A stretch of 52,244 nucleotides of DNA, taken from JBEKOF01 sp049513975 (lineage in GTDB: Bacteria > Verrucomicrobiota > Verrucomicrobiia > Limisphaerales > Palsa-1400). The position numbers were made by a program, and so were the translations under genes. Under the pieces are notes generated by a model, which ran no database searches, was not told the DNA's origin, and was given only the letters and a program-made list of their open reading frames with translations. The stretch covers positions 1 through 52,244 of the forward strand of contig JBEKVM010000035.1 in assembly GCA_049513975.1 (NCBI GenBank), read 5' to 3'. Position 1 is the first letter of the stretch, and the number at the start of each line of letters is the position of its first letter. Shown here in pieces: positions 24,470-33,539 of this stretch.

Positions 24470-26121
24470 CGATGAGTTTTCCAAAACGCAGTTTGGTTTG
24501 CCTGTTTTGGCTTGCGGCCGTTGTTCAAGCACGCGCAGCGGAATGGCAATGGTCGCTGGCGGTCACCAACAGCCGGGAGAATCCCGGGGCGGCGCGCGCG
24601 TGGCTGTGGATTCCGCCCGATTGCGAGCGGGTCCGCGGGGTAGTGGTGGCGCAGCACAACATGGAGGAGATTTCCATCCTCGAAAATCCGAAATTCCGCG
24701 CCGCGCTCGCCCGGCTGAACTTCGCGGAAATCTGGGTCGCCCCGCCCTTTGATCACTTGTTCCGTTTCGACCAGGGTGCGGGCGAAACTTTCAATGCCAT
24801 GATGGAGGCGCTGGCCGACAAATCAGGTTACGCGGAGTTGAAGTTCGCGCCGGTCGTGCCCCTGGGGCATTCGGCGGCGGCGAGCTGGCCGTATTATTTT
24901 GCGGCGTGGAATCCGGGGCGCACGCTGGCGGCGCTGTCGGTGAGCGGCCAGTGGCCCTGGTTCCGCAACCCGGATTTCGCGCCGGACATCTGGGGCGGCC
25001 GCAACATTGATTTCATTCCGTGCCTTGAAAGCATGGGCGAATACGAGTCCGCCAACGACTGGTCGCGCGAAGGTTTGTTGGAACGGCAGCAGCATCCGAA
25101 GATGCCGTTGTCCATGCTGGCCAATCCGGGACAGGGCCATTTCGCCGGCAGCGACGCGAAGGTGGAATACCTGGCGCTTTACCTTCAGAAAGCCGTGCAG
25201 TATCGCGTGCCAAAAAGTTGGGACGCAACCGCCGCGCCGGAATTGATCCCCATTGACCCGGCGAAAACCGGCTGGCTCGCGGACAAGTGGCGTTTAAACC
25301 AGCCGCCCACCGCCGCCGCCGCGCCCATCGGCGAATACAAAGGCGATCCCAAACAGGCGTTTTGGTTTTTCGACGAAGAACTGGCTCTTGCCACGGAAAA
25401 ATATGAAGCGGCTTATCGCGGCTTGAAACCGCAACTGGCCGGCTACATGCAGGATGGCCAGATGGCCGCGCAAAAAAACTCGCATTTGCAAGTGGACTTG
25501 AAGTTTGAGCCGGAAGCGGACGGCGTGACCTTCAAACTTCCCGGCGCGTTTTACGAGGCCGTTCCGCCCGGCAGTCCGCGCCTGCCGCAATGGACCGGGC
25601 TGCCGCCGGGTTCGCCGCTGGGCCACGCGAGCGGCGGAGAGATTTCCATTGACCGCATTTGCGGGCCGTTTGAAAAAATCGCAGCGGACACCTTCCGGGT
25701 GTGTTTTCAGAAGGAGACGCTGCTCGTCGCCGGCGCGCGTTCCTACGAGCTGGTTTTTGCCGCCACCCATCCGGGCGACGGGCAATTCAAACCGGCGGTG
25801 CAGCAGGCGCACCTGTTCATTCCCGCGCGCAATACGCAAGGGGCGGAACAACACATCGCCTTTGCCGAAATCCCCGGCCAGAAGGCGGCCGCGAAATCCA
25901 TTTCACTCGAGGCTGCCTCTGACTCGGGCCGCCCGGTTTATTTTTACGTGCGCGAAGGCCCGGCGGAAATTCAAGGCGACACGTTGCGCTTGACCAAAAT
26001 TCCGCCGCGCGCAAAATTCCCGGTGGAGGCGACGGTGGTGGCGTGGCAGTATGGCAGCGCGGTTGCTCCGCAATGGAAAACCGCCGAGCCGGTGGAACGG
26101 GAATTCCACATCACCCAATGA
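24466..26121 (+). CDS. Secreted alpha/beta-hydrolase-like protein
   Basis: A 551-residue secreted protein with signal peptide LVCLFWLAAVVQARA. The first ~230 residues follow an alpha/beta-hydrolase layout: WLWIPPDCERVRGVVVAQHN (first strand and oxyanion loop), VPLGHSAAASWPYYFA (nucleophile elbow GHSAAAS) and MLANPGQGHFAGSD near the expected His. The rest is beta-rich with no clear family (VDLKFEPEADGVTFKLPGAF, YELVFAATHPGDGQF). It may be an esterase or only a structural homologue. The ATG overlaps the GH31 stop (24466-24469), making it the fourth coupled gene of the operon, so deacylation of the same glycan is a reasonable guess. Confidence 0.7.
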   Translation: MTMSFPKRSLVCLFWLAAVVQARAAEWQWSLAVTNSRENPGAARAWLWIPPDCERVRGVVVAQHNMEEISILENPKFRAALARLNFAEIWVAPPFDHLFRFDQGAGETFNAMMEALADKSGYAELKFAPVVPLGHSAAASWPYYFAAWNPGRTLAALSVSGQWPWFRNPDFAPDIWGGRNIDFIPCLESMGEYESANDWSREGLLERQQHPKMPLSMLANPGQGHFAGSDAKVEYLALYLQKAVQYRVPKSWDATAAPELIPIDPAKTGWLADKWRLNQPPTAAAAPIGEYKGDPKQAFWFFDEELALATEKYEAAYRGLKPQLAGYMQDGQMAAQKNSHLQVDLKFEPEADGVTFKLPGAFYEAVPPGSPRLPQWTGLPPGSPLGHASGGEISIDRICGPFEKIAADTFRVCFQKETLLVAGARSYELVFAATHPGDGQFKPAVQQAHLFIPARNTQGAEQHIAFAEIPGQKAAAKSISLEAASDSGRPVYFYVREGPAEIQGDTLRLTKIPPRAKFPVEATVVAWQYGSAVAPQWKTAEPVEREFHITQ

Positions 26122-26196
26122 CCGTCAAATCATCGAAAACTGGCTTGATTCTGCGATGACCCGCCTTAATGCGTCAGTCGTGGTTGGGTCGGGAAA

Positions 26197-26293
26197 GGTA
26201 GGGCGGGCACTCTGCGGCCCGCCGTCGGGCATTGGCAGAAGAATCAACGTCACACTATCGTCGTGCGGCGGGCAGGGGACTGCCCGCCCTACC
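26197..26293. repeat. GGTAGGG-family palindromic repeat, copy 1
   Basis: A 97-bp element bounded by GGTAGGGCGGGCA and its complement TGCCCGCCCTACC. Each end folds by itself: GGCGGGC/GCCCGCC with loop ACTCTGCG, and GGCGGGCAG-GGGA-CTGCCCGCC. It separates the GH97-GH31 operon from the convergent secreted protein gene. Confidence 0.75.
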
Positions 26294-26323
26294 AACCAAG
26301 ACGGACGCATCGCCAAGTGCCAC

Positions 26324-27835
26324 CTACTTCTCCAACTGCACTTCGATGGATTTGGTCACCGTGTCAATCGGTTTGAGATCGAACTCGGCTTTGATGGTGA
26401 CTTTCTTGCCGGCCAAATTTTGGGGCACTCGCCATGAGTGCGAACAAACGCCGCCTCAGCCATATTCCAGATTGCCGGAGTCCACCAGTTTGCCTTCCGC
26501 CGTCAGGACGGTGTAAGTTGGGCCTGTTGGCGGGCGCAACGCTCCCTTGGCGCTCATGAGATAGGGGGGTGAATAGCTCTCGCCTCCAGCTCCGAGGATG
26601 GTTGCCTGGATAGTTTGCGCCGGGCCTGCCTGACCGAAGAGACCCTGCAACAAGCCGGTTGAAGAGCGCGTGGGCACGGAGGTCAAGTTGATTTGCAGCG
26701 GTGAGCCGCATTTCAGGAGCGCGGTTTGCCCGGCCACAGCCTTGATGGCGCCTTCGGGAGCGCGCTTGGTGCCGCTCATGACCAGGGAATCGCCGGAGGC
26801 GGTTTTGCCCTTCAAGTTCAAGGAATAGAGGCGATAGTTGCCCGGCGGCACTTTGGCCTTGCCGTTATCCAGGCCGGGCTGCAACAGCACCCAGTCGCCC
26901 GGGGCCTTCTCCCAAGCCACCTGCAAGCTGCTGACTTGCTCCCCGCGCGGTTGCAGCGCCAACTCGGCCATCGGCTCCGCCCAAGGGTCCAGAGACAGCG
27001 ATTTGCAGTCGGCAGCCAGGGTGACTTTATAGGGCTTGGCGTCAAGATAAAGCAATGGGCCAAAGGAACAGGATCGGTCTTCCAGGACGGCGCTTTGGAT
27101 GCCGCCAGAACGATCCCAGTCCACCAGGAAACGGTCGCCGCCCTGGAAATACCAGGTGGTTTCGCCGCCATTGACGCCACTCCGCGAAGTTACGGGCCGT
27201 TCCGGGTCCCCGATTCGGAAATTGCAGTTCGCGTCCACCAGGCCCACCTTGTGGTGCTTTCCATCCACGTCCACCGCGGCTTCCAGATACCAGCCCGGCC
27301 TGATGAGAATCTCGCCGACGGTGGCATTGGGCATGGCGGCGGCCGAAAGCCCCGGCGCCATGAACATGTAAACCTGGGCGAAAAAGAAGGGGCGATCGGA
27401 GCCGATCTTAAGGTTCTCCGGCGCGGGAATCGGCCCAAAGAGCAATTCCTGCGGCGAGGAGACGGCTCCGGCACGCTGGGCGGGCGGGACGAGGCTGACG
27501 ACCGGGGCACCCGTCAGGTCGCCTTTCCCATTCACATCCACGATCAGCCGGTCATAGCCCTGGCCGGTGCCTTTGGATTCATCGAGCCGGAACAGGAGTT
27601 GGTCGCTCCCGGCCTCAATCCGGCCGTAGAGCGGGTGCTGGGAGACGGCGGGCGGGGCCTTAAGGAGGCCCTGCGGTTTGACGGCCTGCATCATGGCGTA
27701 AGTGCTGGAGCCGGAAGGAAAGGACATGGCCTGCTGGGCATCGAGGGTCTTGAATACCAAGGGATAGTCCGTTGCCATCGAAAGGCCGGGAATTGCCAGC
27801 AAGAGCGCTCCGCATAAAAACATTGAGTTTTTCAT
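26324..27835 (-). CDS. Secreted protein of unknown function interrupted by an in-frame TGA
   Basis: The signal peptide MFLCGALLLAIPGLSMA is followed by about 440 residues rich in beta-strand (YDRLIVDVNGKGDLTGAPV, GWYLEAAVDVDGKHHKVGLV, VPPGNYRLYSLNLKGK). Dxxx(D/N)G-like turns suggest calcium- or sugar-binding folds, but no family is recognised. At 26458-26456 a TGA ends the frame after GNLEYG. The same frame then continues for 43 residues with clearly coding character: GGVCSHSWRVPQNLAGKK, VTIKAEFDLKPIDTVTKSIE, then VQLEK and TAG at 26326-26324. The codon would sit in a G?GGVC context where Cys (TGC) is the natural guess. Fourteen bases after TGA lies a 6-bp hairpin (26425-26430 with 26436-26441). 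A nonsense mutation, a sequencing error or selenocysteine are all possible. Without readthrough the CDS is 26456-27835. Confidence 0.6.
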
Positions 27836-27942
27836 AAGCGATTCTTCTGTTGTGTCACTTGCACATTAGTCCTCCCCTCAGCGATGTCAACCGCTAAACG
27901 CCCCTATTTCACGGGGGCAGGAAACAATTCTTCATTTCCTTG

Positions 27943-27994
27943 GGTAGGGACGGCGCGCTGCGCCGTCCGGGCGTCGCAGCGCGACGCCCCTACC
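27943..27994. repeat. GGTAGGG-family palindromic repeat, copy 2, overlapping the transporter stop codon
   Basis: A 52-bp element with GGTAGGG/CCCTACC ends and two hairpins, ACGGCGC-GCT-GCGCCGT and GGCGTCGC-AGC-GCGACGCC. Loops GCT and AGC are complementary. Its right end (27990-27992) supplies the TAG stop of the MFS gene. Confidence 0.8.
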
Positions 27995-29438
27995 TTTGAA
28001 CAAGCTTGTCCTGCACCCCTTCTTTCACCAATTCGCTTTCAATCTGTTCCAGGGTCCGCCCTTTGGTTTCGGGCAGCTTCTCCCAGATGAAAAGGAGGCC
28101 CAGCGCGCAGATGGCGGCGTAGAGCCAGAAGGTGCCGTCCGGACCAAGCTCAGCCTTCAAAATCGGGAAGGTGTAAGTCAGGATGAAACAGGCCAGCCAG
28201 AGCGCGGCCACCGCGACGGCCATGGCCGCGCCGCGAATGCGATTGGGAAAAATTTCGGAAATCACCACCCAGGTGACCGGGGCCAGGGACATGGAATAAC
28301 AGGCGATGGCCGCCAGCACGAGCAGGAGCACCGGCCAGCCTTGCACGCCTTGCTGGTAACAGAAGCTGATCCCGGTGTAAATGACGGCCAGCCCGGCCGC
28401 GCCCAGCAACATGAGCGGACGCCGGCCGCCGCGATCCACCACCCCCAGGGCGACAAAGGTGAAGGCCAGGTTGACCGAGCCGGTCCAGGCGATGTTCTTG
28501 AGCACCGAGGAAATGTCGTAGCCGGCGGCCTTGAAAATTTCCTCCGCGTAATTGAAAATGACGTTGATGCCGCACCATTGCTGGAAGACGGCCAGCACGA
28601 CCCCCAGCAGCAGCACCTTTCTCAATCCCGGATGCAGCAGTTCGCGGAAGTCCACTTTTTCGGTTTCGTTCACCAGCGTCGCCTGGATTTCCTGGACGGC
28701 CTGGCCCGCGTAAGCCGCCCCGCCGATTTTTTGCAGGACGGCGCGGGCCTTTTCGGGCCGCCCGTTTTTGGCCAGCCAGCGCGGGCTTTCGGGAACAAAA
28801 AACATGCCGGCAAAAAACAAGGCGGCAGGAATGGCGGTGAGGGCAAACATCCAGCGCCAGCCCGACTGGCCATACCAGGAATTGACAATGAACTCATCAG
28901 TGGCGCCCCGGGGGAGATTGCGGACCAGAGACCAGTTGATCAATTGCGCCGCCATGATGCCGATGACGATGGTGAGTTGGTTGATGGAGACCAGCTTGCC
29001 ACGCATCCGCGCCGGGGCGATTTCCGCGATGTACATCGGGGACAGGTTGGAGGCCAGGCCGATGGCGACGCCGCCGAGCATCCGCCACGCCACAAAAATG
29101 GAAAACGCCGGCGCGAGCGCGTTGCCCAGCGAGGTGAGCGCGAATAAAAAGGCCGAGGCGATCAATAATTTTTTCCGGCCATACTTGTCGCTCAACGCGC
29201 CGGCTACGAGCGCGCCTGCCAGACAGCCCAGCAGCGCGCAACTGTTGACCCAGCCGGATTGGGCGGCTTTGGCCAGGTGAAAATACCTCTCGAAAAAGGG
29301 TTTCGCGCCGCCAATCACCACCCAGTCGTAGCCGAACAACAGTCCGCCCAGGGCGGCGACCACGGAAATAAGCCAGATGTAGCCGAAACGGTATTCGGCC
29401 TTGAGATCGGAGGCGTCTTTTGGGGCCGCCGCGGTCAT
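27990..29438 (-). CDS. Sugar porter family MFS transporter
   Basis: A 482-residue 12-TM major facilitator of the sugar porter family (proton-coupled xylose, arabinose, galactose or glucose uptake). Family signatures are present: GGLLFGYDWVVIGGAKPF in TM1, GALSDKYGRKKLL between TM2 and TM3, ALAPAFSIFVAWRMLGGVAI, PMYIAEIAPARMRGKLV, VPESPRWLAKNGRPEKA before the central loop, and a C-terminal FIWEKLPETKGRTLEQIE. The ATG at 29438 overlaps the stop of the DUF5107/TPR gene (ATGA, 29435-29438), so they form an operon. The stop codon is provided by an inserted GGTAGGG repeat, hinting that the original C-terminus may have been slightly different. The substrate is unknown. Confidence 0.95.
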   Translation of the reverse strand: MTAAAPKDASDLKAEYRFGYIWLISVVAALGGLLFGYDWVVIGGAKPFFERYFHLAKAAQSGWVNSCALLGCLAGALVAGALSDKYGRKKLLIASAFLFALTSLGNALAPAFSIFVAWRMLGGVAIGLASNLSPMYIAEIAPARMRGKLVSINQLTIVIGIMAAQLINWSLVRNLPRGATDEFIVNSWYGQSGWRWMFALTAIPAALFFAGMFFVPESPRWLAKNGRPEKARAVLQKIGGAAYAGQAVQEIQATLVNETEKVDFRELLHPGLRKVLLLGVVLAVFQQWCGINVIFNYAEEIFKAAGYDISSVLKNIAWTGSVNLAFTFVALGVVDRGGRRPLMLLGAAGLAVIYTGISFCYQQGVQGWPVLLLVLAAIACYSMSLAPVTWVVISEIFPNRIRGAAMAVAVAALWLACFILTYTFPILKAELGPDGTFWLYAAICALGLLFIWEKLPETKGRTLEQIESELVKEGVQDKLVQR

Positions 29439-32400
29439 GCTTTTCCTTTTGGTCGCGCAAACCCGCCCAACAAGTCCGCCGCCGGCGCGTGGTTCGGGTC
29501 GCGCCGCAAAACTTTCCGCAAAAGCGCCTGGGCCTTCGTTTTTTGCCCCAGCCCCAGCCGCGCCTGCGCTTGCAGGAACAGGGCCGTGGTCTCCTGCCGG
29601 AATGGCAAATCGTCCTCGAACAGCAACAGGGCCGGCAGCGAGGTCGCAAAGTAGTCAATTTTGGCGGGCGAACTCCGGAGCGCGCGCGCGCGGGCCAGCA
29701 AGTCAAGCAAAAGCTTTTTCGCCTCCCGCTTCCGGCCGAGTTTTTCCAGCGCCAGCGCCGACCAGCAGGTCATTTCGCTGAAGGCGCGGACGCTCATCTG
29801 CTGAAAATCGCCGCGGAAGCCGGCGGCGGCGAGCCAGTGCTGCCGGGCCTTCTTTTTCTCGCGGAGCAAATCATACGCCACCCCCGCCCAGTAATGTATG
29901 TCGCTCTGGTTGGCCAGCAGATGCCGGGCTTCGCCGAGATTTTCCGGCGCGAGGAGCGCGTTTTCAAAATGGCCGGCGGCGCAGGGAAAATCATGCTGCG
30001 CCAGGGCCTCGCGTCCGAGGGCGAGCTGCGTGCGAACGTGTTGTCCCAGCGGCCCGCCCTCGCCGCCTTCCCACGGCTGAAACTGGCGTTGGGCCAGGAG
30101 ATGCATGGCTTCGACGTGCCGGCCGGTTTGATTCAGCAGCGCGCAGAATTCCAGCGTTAAGTCGTCGCGCTGGCGGACGAGCGCGGCATATTTTTCCAGT
30201 TCCCGCAAGCGTTTCGCCGGTGTTTCGCCGAGGCGTTTCCAAAGCTGGTCGCGTTCGTAGAGCAGCCGGGCGTCGTGCGGATTGGCCCGAAAGGCGCGGT
30301 CGTAAGCGGCGCAAGCTCTGGACGGTTGTTTGGAGATGTTGAAGTAACCGATGCCGAGGTTGCGCCAGACGATGGAAAAATGGGGATTCAATTTTGCGCT
30401 GCGTTCCCAAAGCCGGATGGCCTCGGCGTGGCGGCGGCGGTCGTAAAATAAATTGCCCAGAAAGTAGGGCGCGCGGGCGTCTCTGGGATTGGCGCGCATC
30501 GCCGCTTCCAACACCGCAATCTCTTCCAGACGGGCAGGAAAACAATAATCCGGCGGGAGCGCCGCCGCCCGGCGGAAGTGCCGCAAGGCGGATTTTTTGA
30601 AGCCCAGTTTTCCAACGAGCCAGCCGAGCGTGTAGTGAACCAACGGCCATGAGCCCAACTCTTGCGTTGGCAAATCACCCGCCGTCTTGAAGCGTGCGGC
30701 CAGGAGCACCGCCATCGCGATCCATGCAAAACCACCCTGCGCGAGATCGTGAGCCAGGTCAAGACGCGCGGACAAATCGCAATCAAACCGTCCCGGGGTT
30801 AAGAGCCGCGCCCACCAGTCCAGCGGGTCCAGCCGGAGCGTATCCCGCAGCAGCAAATCCGCCTCGCGTTCACGGTCGAGCATCCGCAACACAATAACCT
30901 TGAGATTGCGCGCGCGCAGATTGTCGGTGTTGTAACGAAGCGAGCGGTCCAGATGTTCCAGCGCGGTTAGCCAGTCTGATTTTTTGCAATCCAGTTCCGC
31001 CAGCGCGTGATAACCCGCCGCCATCCACGCCTGGTTCCAGACCGCTTTGTAAAGCGCATCGTAGGCTTCGTCGTCGCGGCCCAGATAACGCAGGCACAAG
31101 CCGAGGTTGTAAAAGGCCTCGCCGTCGGACGGATTGGGATTGCGGCGCGTCAGGCGCGCGATGGCTTTGCGGAAGAAGGGTTCGGCCAGAATGAATTCAC
31201 CGCGCTTGAGGCGCCACAGGCCCAGGGCGTTGTTGCAACGCCAGTCATCCGGGTCGCGGCGCAACGCCTCCTCCCAATACAAGACCGGTGATCGGGTGGC
31301 GTGGCGATACTGCTCCAGATGCAGGCCGGTGATGAACAACTCGTCCGCGCTGGCCATGTCCGCGGGCGCGGGCGGTTCGGTCGCGGGCGGCGGGACGGCG
31401 CCCCGGGCGCGGGGCTTCGGCGCGTAGGAAATAATTTCGCGGCCGGCGCGGTCCAGGACGCGCAGGAGCAAGCCGGTTTCGCGGACGCCACGCGGAAGGC
31501 TGACTTCTTTGACGAGCGGCGAACCCGGCGCAAGTCCCACCCTCCATTTTGCCAGGGTTTTGTCTTTCCAAGTCAGCGCAATGGCCGCGTCCGCATGTTT
31601 TGCGGTGACGCAGACGCCAAGGCGCGCACGGCGATTTTGGATTTTCAGACTGACGGCCGCCTGCAAGTTGGCATGTTGGGCCGGGCCGATTTTTTGGATG
31701 GGATACCAATACTGGCTCCAGGATTTCGTTTCGCCCGGCTGGAGAAAGCTGAAGTCGGGCTGGTTGTCGGCATAGACGCCGGCCATGATTTCGAGGTAGG
31801 GGCCGAATTCATTCCTGCCGTCGCGCCCGGTGAGGTTGCGGTCCCAGGCGTAACCGAATTCGTGATTGCCCCAGGTCCATTGCTTCTTGCCGGGCGCGAT
31901 GTGGTGGCTGGCGATGTGAACCAGGCCCGCCTCCGCCGCGTAATCGTAGCCGCCGCAGAAATCCTCCCGGCTGCCCATGCACATGTAGGAGGTCGGCACC
32001 GGGATATTGGCGTAAAAGGAAAGGTCGTTCGGCGCGTAATCCACCGGCGCGCGACCGCCGCAGTGGGGCGGGAGGAACTGTTTTGGAATTTCCTTTTGCG
32101 GAATGCCCCGGCGTCCGCGCTCGCCGTAGTGGACGCCGTAATAGACATTCCGGCAGAGCGGATATTCGCTCATGGCGCGTTTGGCGTGGTCGGCCACGTA
32201 ATAAACGTCGGGGGGAAAAAAACTTTGGTAGGCTTCATGCGCGCGCGTGGCGGCGTTGGCCCACCAGAGAAAGGTCTGCGGCAAGGGCGTGCGGTTGTAA
32301 GCGCGCACTTTCAAATCCAGGCAGCTCCGGCCGGGATGCAGGCAGACGCCGTGCATTCCTTTCATGCGGCACATCGGGTCGTGGTCGCCGCACCAGATGG

Positions 32401-32839
32401 TTTTCGAGCCGTCGGCGTGCGATTCGATTTTAAAATCCACGGGCAGGAAGGTCGCGGGCCGATGGTGCTGCGGCCAGTTGAACTCGATGCCGCCGGAAAT
32501 CCACGGCCCGGCCAGGCCGACCAGGGCCGGCTTGATGACGGGCTGGTTGTAAATCAAATCGTAGCCGTTGGTCTTGTCCTGAATGGCGTGGATGCGCCCG
32601 CCGATTTCCGGCAGCACCAGCGCGCGGAGGAACTCGTTTTCAATCCACACCGCCCGCCATTTGCGGCGGACGGGTTTTTCGGCGATGCGATCCGTGAATG
32701 GCAGCGGATAGACCCTGCCGCTGCTGCCCTGATAAACGCGCTTTTCCAGAAACATTGGGTTCTTGTCCGGCGGCGCGGGCAGCCAGGTGGGGAGCGTGAT
32801 GGTTCCGGTCGAGACACGAACTGGCGAAGGTTGGCGCAT
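29435..32839 (-). CDS. DUF5107 and tetratricopeptide-repeat protein
   Basis: An 1134-residue protein without a signal peptide. Residues about 40-340 match the DUF5107 pattern (NEFLRALVLPEIGGRIHAIQ, ISGGIEFNWPQHHRPATFLP, SGTI-like opening PVRVSTGTITLPTW), a domain resembling aldose-epimerase-like beta-sandwiches that bind sugars. From about 500 to the end it is a chain of TPR units (ALGLWRLKRGEFILAEPFFR, AFYNLGLCLRYLGRDDEAYD, APYFLGNLFYDRRRHAEAIR). DUF5107-TPR proteins are common in saccharolytic Bacteroidota and Verrucomicrobiota. A glycan-processing role is suspected, but the reaction is not established here. Translational coupling to a sugar MFS transporter argues for a cytoplasmic protein acting on, or sensing, the imported sugar. 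Confidence 0.85.
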   Translation of the reverse strand: MRQPSPVRVSTGTITLPTWLPAPPDKNPMFLEKRVYQGSSGRVYPLPFTDRIAEKPVRRKWRAVWIENEFLRALVLPEIGGRIHAIQDKTNGYDLIYNQPVIKPALVGLAGPWISGGIEFNWPQHHRPATFLPVDFKIESHADGSKTIWCGDHDPMCRMKGMHGVCLHPGRSCLDLKVRAYNRTPLPQTFLWWANAATRAHEAYQSFFPPDVYYVADHAKRAMSEYPLCRNVYYGVHYGERGRRGIPQKEIPKQFLPPHCGGRAPVDYAPNDLSFYANIPVPTSYMCMGSREDFCGGYDYAAEAGLVHIASHHIAPGKKQWTWGNHEFGYAWDRNLTGRDGRNEFGPYLEIMAGVYADNQPDFSFLQPGETKSWSQYWYPIQKIGPAQHANLQAAVSLKIQNRRARLGVCVTAKHADAAIALTWKDKTLAKWRVGLAPGSPLVKEVSLPRGVRETGLLLRVLDRAGREIISYAPKPRARGAVPPPATEPPAPADMASADELFITGLHLEQYRHATRSPVLYWEEALRRDPDDWRCNNALGLWRLKRGEFILAEPFFRKAIARLTRRNPNPSDGEAFYNLGLCLRYLGRDDEAYDALYKAVWNQAWMAAGYHALAELDCKKSDWLTALEHLDRSLRYNTDNLRARNLKVIVLRMLDREREADLLLRDTLRLDPLDWWARLLTPGRFDCDLSARLDLAHDLAQGGFAWIAMAVLLAARFKTAGDLPTQELGSWPLVHYTLGWLVGKLGFKKSALRHFRRAAALPPDYCFPARLEEIAVLEAAMRANPRDARAPYFLGNLFYDRRRHAEAIRLWERSAKLNPHFSIVWRNLGIGYFNISKQPSRACAAYDRAFRANPHDARLLYERDQLWKRLGETPAKRLRELEKYAALVRQRDDLTLEFCALLNQTGRHVEAMHLLAQRQFQPWEGGEGGPLGQHVRTQLALGREALAQHDFPCAAGHFENALLAPENLGEARHLLANQSDIHYWAGVAYDLLREKKKARQHWLAAAGFRGDFQQMSVRAFSEMTCWSALALEKLGRKREAKKLLLDLLARARALRSSPAKIDYFATSLPALLLFEDDLPFRQETTALFLQAQARLGLGQKTKAQALLRKVLRRDPNHAPAADLLGGFARPKGKA

Positions 32840-33056
32840 GGCGGCGATGTCATAGAGTGATCAAAATCAAGCGCAGGGTCAACCTCGGCGTACTAAAGCG
32901 GCAAAGAGATTCTGGCCGAACCACTGGACGACGTTGTTTTTCCATCCGAATTGACCCTGCTGAGGTCGTGCGACCTGCATCTGCCTGTGTTCCTGGCCCG
33001 GTCCGGCGGCCAACTTATCCTTGAACAACGAAACCTTGGGGGGTTAAAGTGTAACC

Positions 33057-33296
33057 ATGCCAACTTGGTTGTCAGAGAGAATTGTTTTCGATCCCGCGGT
33101 TTGTCATGGCAAACCGGTGGTGCGCGGCACGCGTGTCCTGGTGGCCAATGTGGTTGGAGCCGTGGCGGCTGGCGAGGCCACGCCAGAGATATTGCGGGAT
33201 TACCCGTCGCTCACGGAAGCGGATGTGCGGGCGTGCCTTGAGTTTGCCGGCAGGTTGACGGCCATGGGATGCCAGAACAACGGGAAACCACATTAA
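33057..33296 (+). CDS. DUF433-family small protein (antitoxin-like)
   Basis: A 79-residue protein with the DUF433 helix-turn-helix-like pattern: IVFDPAVCHGKPVVRGTRVL, VGAVAAGEATPEILRDYPSL, TEADVRACLEFAG. DUF433 proteins usually sit beside a PIN-like (DUF5615) toxin and are taken as antitoxins. Here no such partner follows; a convergent DUF4926 gene comes next. It is an orphan, or its toxin was lost. A degenerate echo of its LEFAGRL tail is readable at 34034-34054. The start ATG follows GGTTAAAGTGTAACC, with a weak ribosome site. Confidence 0.8.
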   Translation: MPTWLSERIVFDPAVCHGKPVVRGTRVLVANVVGAVAAGEATPEILRDYPSLTEADVRACLEFAGRLTAMGCQNNGKPH

Positions 33297-33305
33297 AAAA
33301 CCCGT

Positions 33306-33539
33306 TTAAGCTGCCTGCAACTCCCGCACATGGGCGACATCCCGGCGGGAGACTGGCCGGAGCTTCTTGCTCTCCACCGTGGCCACCGTCAGGGTGTGTC
33401 CGTCGAGAGTGGTAAATTCCACTTCGTAAGCCGCCCCGCCCTTGTGGATGTGGATCACCGTGCCGACATCACCCGCCTTGAGCTTCTCGCCCGGCAAGTC
33501 GGCCGTCAACACCACACAATTATGTTCGTTGATCTTCAT
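33306..33539 (-). CDS. DUF4926 domain protein (immunity or antitoxin-like)
   Basis: A 77-residue SH3-like protein starting MKINEHNCVVLTADLPGEKL with KAGDVGTVIHIHKGGAAYEV, EFTTLDGHTLTVATVE and KKLRPV, the DUF4926 pattern. DUF4926 genes are often the second gene of a pair whose first gene encodes DUF6883 or a similar toxin-like domain. The ATG (33539) falls inside TGATG, so in the undamaged arrangement the upstream DUF6883 stop would overlap it. Starts further upstream only read DUF6883 sequence in the wrong frame. Confidence 0.8.
   Translation of the reverse strand: MKINEHNCVVLTADLPGEKLKAGDVGTVIHIHKGGAAYEVEFTTLDGHTLTVATVESKKLRPVSRRDVAHVRELQAA

Noticed and set aside
26119..26160. MTVKSSKTGLILR mini-frame starting in an ATGA overlap after the hydrolase-like gene
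   Set aside because: Only 13 codons; may be the truncated front of a fifth operon gene but cannot be supported.
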